DNA of 64,000 bases, from positions 67,910-131,909 of the forward strand of contig QANZ01042620.1 in NCBI GenBank assembly GCA_003254925.1, read 5' to 3'. Below, piece after piece: positions 58,448 to 64,000 of this stretch (its first letter is position 1; each line of letters opens with the position of its first letter). Origin of the DNA: Chamaecrista fasciculata (taxonomy: Eukaryota > Streptophyta > Magnoliopsida > Fabales > Fabaceae). The translations under genes and the position numbers were made by a program. The notes below the pieces were generated by a model. That model made no database searches. It was given only the letters and a program-made list of their open reading frames with translations, and had not been told where the DNA came from.

Positions 58448-58976
58448 GGGAAAAATGCAAATGGTCCCTTCAATTATAGTTTAAATGCAACTAGCACCCT
58501 TAAACTATGGTTTATATGCAAATAACCCCATAAACTACAAAACTTAACAAATCCCCTCCTTCAACTATGGTCTAGTTGTAAATAAAACCTTAAACTTTAA
58601 AATTTAACAAATAACCCATTAACATTTCACAATCTTTTAAATTTTAGCATCTTTGAATTAATATTTTGGTAGAGGCGAAAGATTAAAAAACAATTAAATC
58701 TGTATACATAAATATAAGATGTGAGAACTGAGAACTATGTGCAAAATAAGAGTTAAATACAATGTTGTGAAATGAGAATATTTACTAAATTGTATAGTTC
58801 AAAGGGATAATTTACTATTACACCATAGTAGAAGGAAGGTATTTATAAGGTTTTATAGTATAGAGGGTTATTTTCAATTAGACCATAGTTTAACAAGGCT
58901 ATTTGCTACATTTAGAAGTTGATGGGGCCATTTTTCAACTAGGCCATAGCTGAAAGGAGTTATTTGTATTTTTCCC
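58448..58976. mobile_element. Mutator-type MITE with perfect 9-bp TSD
   Basis: Ends 'gggaaaaatgcaaatgg' and, inverted, 'gggaaaaatacaaataac'. The TSD 'taattaaaa' is perfect (58439-58447 and 58977-58985). Confidence 0.88.
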
Positions 58977-59337
58977 TAATTAAAATTAGTTTTGAAGTTT
59001 TGAGTTGAAGTGATGTTTAAGAATAATCACAATGAATTCAGTTATTAAAGGTGTGATTAGCAAGTATTCAAGTGAATCTTTGAACAAACTTATTCAATAT
59101 CCCATATTTTGTGACAGATGACGAATATGATCCTTCTAAAATAATTTATTTTCAGATCCTAAATTCTTATTCTCCCTTAATCAAATACTGAAATGACACT
59201 CTTGAAGTAGCAGAATGGAGCCAATGCCACCATATTGAGTTGATTTTTCTAACACGCTAATGAACTTCTCAAGCATTGGTATACAGAATGTGCAAGCAGG
59301 TAAAAGAAAATAGAAGGATAACGTATATAAAGAACAA

Positions 59338-59598
59338 GAGTAAACTAACATTTTAATCTCTAGATTATATCGTCGCTGTCATTTTAGTCCTTGATTTTTT
59401 GAAATGCTTGATTTAGTTCCCAAAAACTCATGACTCATTGCAAATCAGTCCTTTTATGAATATCTTACCGCTATACAACTCAATCCCTATAGCCTAGAGG
59501 AACTAAATTGCAACGAGTCATAATTTAGATCAATTATTTCAAAAATCTAAGAACTAAACTAACAACGCTTGTATAATTCAGGGATTATAGTTTACTCT
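59338..59598. mobile_element. Mutator-type MITE with perfect 9-bp TSD (family C)
   Basis: Left end 'gagtaaactaacattttaat', right end inverse. TSD 'aaagaacaa' at 59329-59337 and 59599-59607. The same family fills the intron of lectin kinase gene 1. Confidence 0.9.
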
Positions 59599-59672
59599 AA
59601 AGAACAACTAGTGGATCAAATTAATAAGTATAATAATATACCAAATCAGGATGAAATATTCATAAAGTATGT

Positions 59673-60506
59673 TCACATTTTGTACAGTGCTTCTTGTGAG
59701 CTGATCTTCTGATGCTTCTTGTGTTCATGCTGCTTCTGCATAGTTGTACTGGAAGAGCATGGCAGAATAGGGTTCTTCATAGCACAAAGCTTATGCTTCA
59801 ATCTCCATGGAAATAGTATTTCCAAGCCACATCCCTTTGGTGAAGAAGCAACATAAGAAGAAGCCTCAAGATAGGCACTACTAGAACTATCACAAACCTT
59901 ATTATTGTCCATCATCATCATAGGCTTGGAAAATTCTAAAGCAGATGATGCAGCCAAAGCAGTAGCATCAGGAAGAAATCTTTTGATCAGATAATTTGGA
60001 GACTGATTCCCATTGTGATTATTAGAATCTTGTGCAAGCTTCAATATTAAGCCTTCATTCCTGCTTTTCCTTCTCACTTTCTCTGTTTTCTGGACAATGT
60101 CTAATGCCTCAGACAGTGAGAAGACTTCCATAGCATCTGATAAAAAATCACTGTTAAACTTTTCATTATCATCACTATCATCATCATCATCATATGCTGC
60201 AAGATCATCATCATCATCATCATCCCCATAAGCTTCATGAAGATCAGCTGATAGTTCTTTATTTTCTTGATTCCAAAGGCAAGGAGGTGGTCTTAACCTT
60301 GGTGTTTCTTCCTCATCATGATGAACATATTTTGGAGTGCCTGCAGATTTTTCCCATGAAAATGGAACTCTTTCATCTCTTGTGTTTTGTACTCTATCAG
60401 AAACAACTATATTGAGGCGTTTTGTAGACAAAAGAGGTTTATTGAAGTCCAATTTTCTGGGACATTTCAAATCCATGGCCTCTAGATGTGCTTGTTGTTC
60501 CTCCAT
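59673..60506 (-). CDS. DUF688-family protein
   Basis: A single-exon frame of 277 codons. The ATG at 60504-60506 (MEEQQAHLEAMDLKCP) is the first one in the frame; the codon two before it is TTG. Near residues 45-60 a conserved RVPFSWEKSAGTPKY block is the hallmark of the plant DUF688 family. It is followed by a Pro/Arg segment (TPRLRPPPCLW), a highly acidic D/E tract (~92-115), a serine-rich middle and a C-terminal GLEILFPWRLKHKLC block. The function of DUF688 proteins is not established; I infer only a soluble, probably nuclear or cytosolic protein. The stop is TAG/TAA at the 59673 end. The CAT/ATC-type Asp repeats in the acidic tract are trinucleotide slippage sites. Confidence 0.8.
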   Translation of the reverse strand: MEEQQAHLEAMDLKCPRKLDFNKPLLSTKRLNIVVSDRVQNTRDERVPFSWEKSAGTPKYVHHDEEETPRLRPPPCLWNQENKELSADLHEAYGDDDDDDDLAAYDDDDDSDDNEKFNSDFLSDAMEVFSLSEALDIVQKTEKVRRKSRNEGLILKLAQDSNNHNGNQSPNYLIKRFLPDATALAASSALEFSKPMMMMDNNKVCDSSSSAYLEASSYVASSPKGCGLEILFPWRLKHKLCAMKNPILPCSSSTTMQKQHEHKKHQKISSQEALYKM

Positions 60507-60905
60507 ATTCAATTGGCTAGAGGGCTCTTCAATAGCCTAAAAGAAGTATCTCAGATAATATGCTTGACCAAAAAAAAGTGACTTTACATCTTTTTAAGTT
60601 GGTTGGGGAATAAATAGAAGCAGATGAAGAAGATATGGGTATCTCGTGCAAATCATTAAAAAAGTTCTTTTACTTTAAAATGGTCACAGGTGGGTTTGAA
60701 AAGTGCCATACATGTATGAAGAGATTCTAGAGAAACAAGGAGACACAGCATCAAAGGTGAAGTAACCTCATGGAATTACAATATTACTACTCTGAATAAT
60801 AAAATGAGGAATCTGGGTCTAACTGATACTTATTGCCACAAAAAGATCTTATATAAAATGAAAAACGAAAATTCTTTTAGGTATAGTGAATCCATATAAA
60901 ATACA
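60507..60905. other. Upstream region of the DUF688 gene
   Basis: Probable 5' UTR and promoter. A 'gaagaagatatgggtatctc' block is present. No other gene. Confidence 0.4.
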
Positions 60906-60906
60906 A

Positions 60907-61256
60907 GTCAAAACTTTATTTTGGTTCTCAAATTATAAGATGAATTCTATTTTAGGTCCTCAAACTTTTCCACTTGTTCTACTCTTGGTCCAAAACATGA
61001 TTCTATTTGGTTTATGACTTTATCTCTAAGGTAGACTCCTGATCTCAATAATTTGTTTCTCATGTGTCATAATAAGTGAGTTAGTAGAGAAAGAAAAGAA
61101 AATCTTACTTCTTTGCCTAAAAAGTAAGATTTTTTTTTCTCTCTTTGTCAACTCACTTAAAATCACGTTTTGGACTAACAGTTAAACAAATAGAAAAGTT
61201 TAAGGATCAAAATGAAATTTATCCTATAATTTGAGGATCAAAATAAGATTTTAACC
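60907..61256. mobile_element. Probable MITE with ~70-bp inverted ends
   Basis: The left end 'gtcaaaactttattttggtt' and the inverse of 'ggttaaaatcttattttga' match over ~70 bp with several differences. No TSD visible. Confidence 0.6.
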
Positions 61257-63387
61257 TGAAATATATAAACATATCTGAAGTAAATCGCATTGAAAAATAT
61301 ATCTGCCACATTTATGTCTTTTTAAATTTATACGTATCATTATAAACCAAATTCATCTACGAATCTCAAAATATCTGTCGTCTTTGTGATTCTTGTCAAC
61401 TTTATGCATCTAGATGGTCAAGTAAAACTGCAAAAGAAAAATAAATAAAAACCTAAAAGAATCACTTTTCCATTGGTGCTGGGTTTCATGAAAGTGGGAT
61501 GTAACTTATAAAGCTAGCAAGATATTAGTCTTATCATCTGTCAAGTCTCTTAAAATTTGAACATAAAAAGGTGGGCATCATCATAGAGAACATGCATGAG
61601 AGTGAGTTAAAGGGACCCATCAATCTCAAAACCAAGCAATCATATAATCCACCCATGTTTGGTACCACACTCCCACTTCAGGGTGAGATATGGGCAAGTC
61701 TGTGACATGGAGGATGATAGAACACACATGTTGGCATTGATTTCATCTCATTGGCACCAAAAGAATCCAAAAGTTTCTATTTTGAACAAAACAAGAGTTA
61801 GCAGAGAGACTTGGTTGCCTGCCATATCTATCTATACTATATTATATGGCTTCACTCCTTTATGATTGGTCAAAATTATTGAATTAAAAAATTAAAAAAG
61901 AAAAAAAAATCACCCACTTTTCTAGCCCACGTTCATTCTTATGTAAAAAAGAAATTACTCATGTTCATTCTCATTAAGTCAAAATTTTTAATTAGTCCCA
62001 AATGTATTAGGAAATTTCAAATTGGTCCCAAACTTACTCATTTATCAATATAAAAACTTTATATAATCTTTAACTTTAAATCAATTCAAACATTATATGG
62101 GCACGCCAAGCCCCTAGTATATATATATATATATATATATGAAGTTATCATTCAATATACATTGGATTATCAAAAATGACATTAGGTGTCTGCCATTGAT
62201 TTTTAGCAAACATACAAACTATTCTCTAAAATATACACGAGTTAATATCTCAATACTTAAAAATTTAATTTACACTCTTTAAAAAGTTGTTAAACTAATA
62301 TATTTTAATCTCTTTGTTCCCACAAATTAATCCCTAAAAATTGAGTTTAAAAGACTAAGCTATATTGTCTCCACAATTTTCAAAGATTAAAGTGTATAAA
62401 CTATACTTTCAGGGACTAGGTTGCTAACTCTTCTATCTTTCAGAACCTTAGTCCAATAAAAAATTAAAAACATAACTATGTGAAAGAATATTCTTTAAAT
62501 AACTAATCATGTGGTACTATTTGCGGGGTGTGTGTGCGTTGTGTATGCACTTATCACATTGATATGTGAGAAAAGAGAACTTAAAAACAAACACTTAACA
62601 AGTTATCTCTATGATAAAGAAAAGATAGTAATGTCTAAAGCTATCAGGTAGGCTTCATTAGCTAAGCTCAATCGACATGGCTGAGCTCTAAATTATCAAA
62701 AAAACTTCTCACAAGGCAATGTTAAGACTCCAGATTCTAACAACATATATTACCAACATAAATGAACTGGGTCAGATGGAAAGAAAGTCTCATAGTTGGG
62801 TAAATATATAGCTTCTCCGAAGAGAACTTCTCACACATAAACCAATAAAAAGAGTCTGCGAGTGAGAAAATTGTGTTTATACAACAGTGACAAGATTGTG
62901 AATAAGAAAACGTTACAACACTGCATTTGCTCAGCCAAAAATATATAGTGATAAAATATCTAAATTGAAGACTGACATAACAAATCGACTTTTCATGTAC
63001 ATGCTTCGTCTAACTGATTTAATTTATCACCACTATTCTTGCTGGTGTGGTGCAATGGAACATAGCAGTGACAGTTCTCTGCACTACTTGAACCATTAGC
63101 TGACAAAACCGTAACCAATTACTTCTATTTACAAGCTAGCTTGCTCCTCTACTTCGCCTTCTGCATGAATCCAATTGACCTTTTCAATTTTTGTCATTCC
63201 CTTCTGCTTCTGCTTCCAGAAGACAGGCCTAAGAGATATAGACCATTCTTTTTCTGGGAGAAAAAAACCTATAGATATAATAATACAATGATTACCAGGC
63301 TTTCATGTGTGAAAGTACTGCATGGCAAGAATAGGCTTGTTCCCAAAGAGATCACAGCGAAAACATTATTACTGATTTCCGATTCAC
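61257..63387. other. Intergenic DNA with MITE fragments
   Basis: A (TA)n tract lies at about 62118-62140 and a weak inverted pair ('gagttaatatctcaatac' against 'gagttagcaacctagtccc') at about 62230-62430. Part of 62900-63387 may be 3' UTR of the TPR gene. Open frames have no motif. Confidence 0.4.
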
Positions 63388-63617
63388 TCACTTCTGCTCT
63401 TTAATCCCATCTCTTGCTTTATTACAAAGCTCAAGCGTCTCAGCATGGCCAGGATCAAGGCAAAGGGCTGCTTCACAGTCTCGCACAGTAGAAGCATAAT
63501 CACCCATTGATTCATAAAATGCTGCTCGAAGATGTAAAAGTTGAAGATCGGGTTTAAAAGCAATTGCCCTTGTAAGCTCTTCTATTGCCTCAGCTTCCTT
63601 GTGATCATCCATTAAAA
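63388..63617 (-). CDS. Last exon of a TPR-repeat protein gene (partial)
   Basis: The exon reads LMDDHKEAEAIEELTRAIAF, then a TPR-like unit LQLLHLRAAFYESMGDYAST followed by RDCEAALCLDPGHAETLELC and a short polar tail, ending with TGA near 63388-63390. The helix-turn-helix pattern with conserved A, Y and P positions (DPGH) is TPR. A splice acceptor 'ctctaccag' precedes it (63618-63626 on the minus strand). The rest of the gene lies beyond 64000. TPR proteins mediate protein-protein contacts; I do not assign a subfamily. Confidence 0.75.
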
Positions 63618-64000
63618 CTGGTAGAGACATAGTTCTCATGTTAAAACTCGAAAAAATTTTAGAATACTGAAGCATACATTATCACGATTACAATGTTCAA
63701 TTGCAATAACTGTAGCAATTAACAAGTATTTCAACATGTACCAAAAGTAAATGCAGAATGAACAAGAATAGACAAAAAACGAAAACAGCATTGGACCTCT
63801 GGGAATTTTAGTTATTATTTATTACACAAGGATAAGCTCAAAACTCTGTTTTCTATTAGGAACCATTAGCAATAATGGGATTTGAAACCATATTGGAAGT
63901 ATGAGATTCTATGGGGGAATTTCAGAGACCTTGGGCTCTCCAATCTAACAAGCTACTTTTTTAGAGAGGTCTCCCAAAGTTTCCAATAATAATAGTCTGG
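63618..64000 (-). other. Intron of the TPR gene, running out of the window
   Basis: AT-rich, no coding exon visible between the acceptor at 63618 and the window end. Confidence 0.5.

Noticed and set aside
61659-61865. A 68-codon ORF upstream of the TPR gene
   Set aside because: No motif, AT-rich context and no splice or promoter evidence.

Overview
The window is nuclear DNA of a flowering plant, most likely a eudicot. The evidence is AT-rich intergenic DNA, plant-only protein families (L-type lectin receptor kinases, a DUF688 protein), GT-AG introns, and dense Ty3/gypsy, Angela-type, Mutator-like, hAT, CACTA and LINE elements. I cannot name the species. Repeat annotations rest on target-site duplications (TSDs), terminal repeats and motifs read by eye; no database was searched.

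Region 1 (1-8.4 kb) is accessory DNA. A decayed coiled-coil ORF of the kind found in Tat-type retrotransposons is split by a hAT element with a perfect 8-bp TSD. It is followed by a solo LTR with a perfect 5-bp TSD, a 1.7-kb Mutator-like element (MULE) with ~236-bp terminal inverted repeats (TIRs), and a 308-bp tandem duplication.

Region 2 (8.4-35.5 kb) is one nested stack. A small MULE (8412-35524) was split by a Tat-lineage Ty3/gypsy element (8834-35108). That element has gag, protease, RT, RNase H, a second RNase H and integrase on the + strand, and an antisense ORF downstream. Its 5' LTR received a CACTA element (9180-13760). Its antisense ORF received a large LTR element with no pol (21999-32810). 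The two LTRs of that inner element carry different later insertions: a MULE with a probable splicing-factor SF1 fragment, and a hAT. Its interior holds an Angela-like solo LTR. TSDs are visible at nearly every boundary, so the order of insertion can be read from the sequence.

Region 3 (35.5-64 kb) is the genic part. Two paralogous L-type lectin receptor kinases lie on the + strand (38334-41046 and 54547-56960). Each has one phase-0 intron at the same place in the lectin domain. A DUF688 gene (59673-60506) and the last exon of a TPR-protein gene (63388-63617) lie on the - strand. Between them are many short Mutator-type MITEs with 9-bp TSDs, a long inverted-repeat element split by a 5'-truncated L1-type LINE, and a 125-bp near-perfect GC-rich palindrome.

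The cellular genes do not form an operon. The two receptor kinases probably act at the plasma membrane in pathogen or extracellular signal perception. I found no tRNA, rRNA or CRISPR array, and no convincing new multi-gene system. The most unusual items are the fully bracketed nested stack, an in-frame GT-AG insertion in the retrotransposon pol, the SF1-like capture, and the unrecognised ORF of the inner LTR element.
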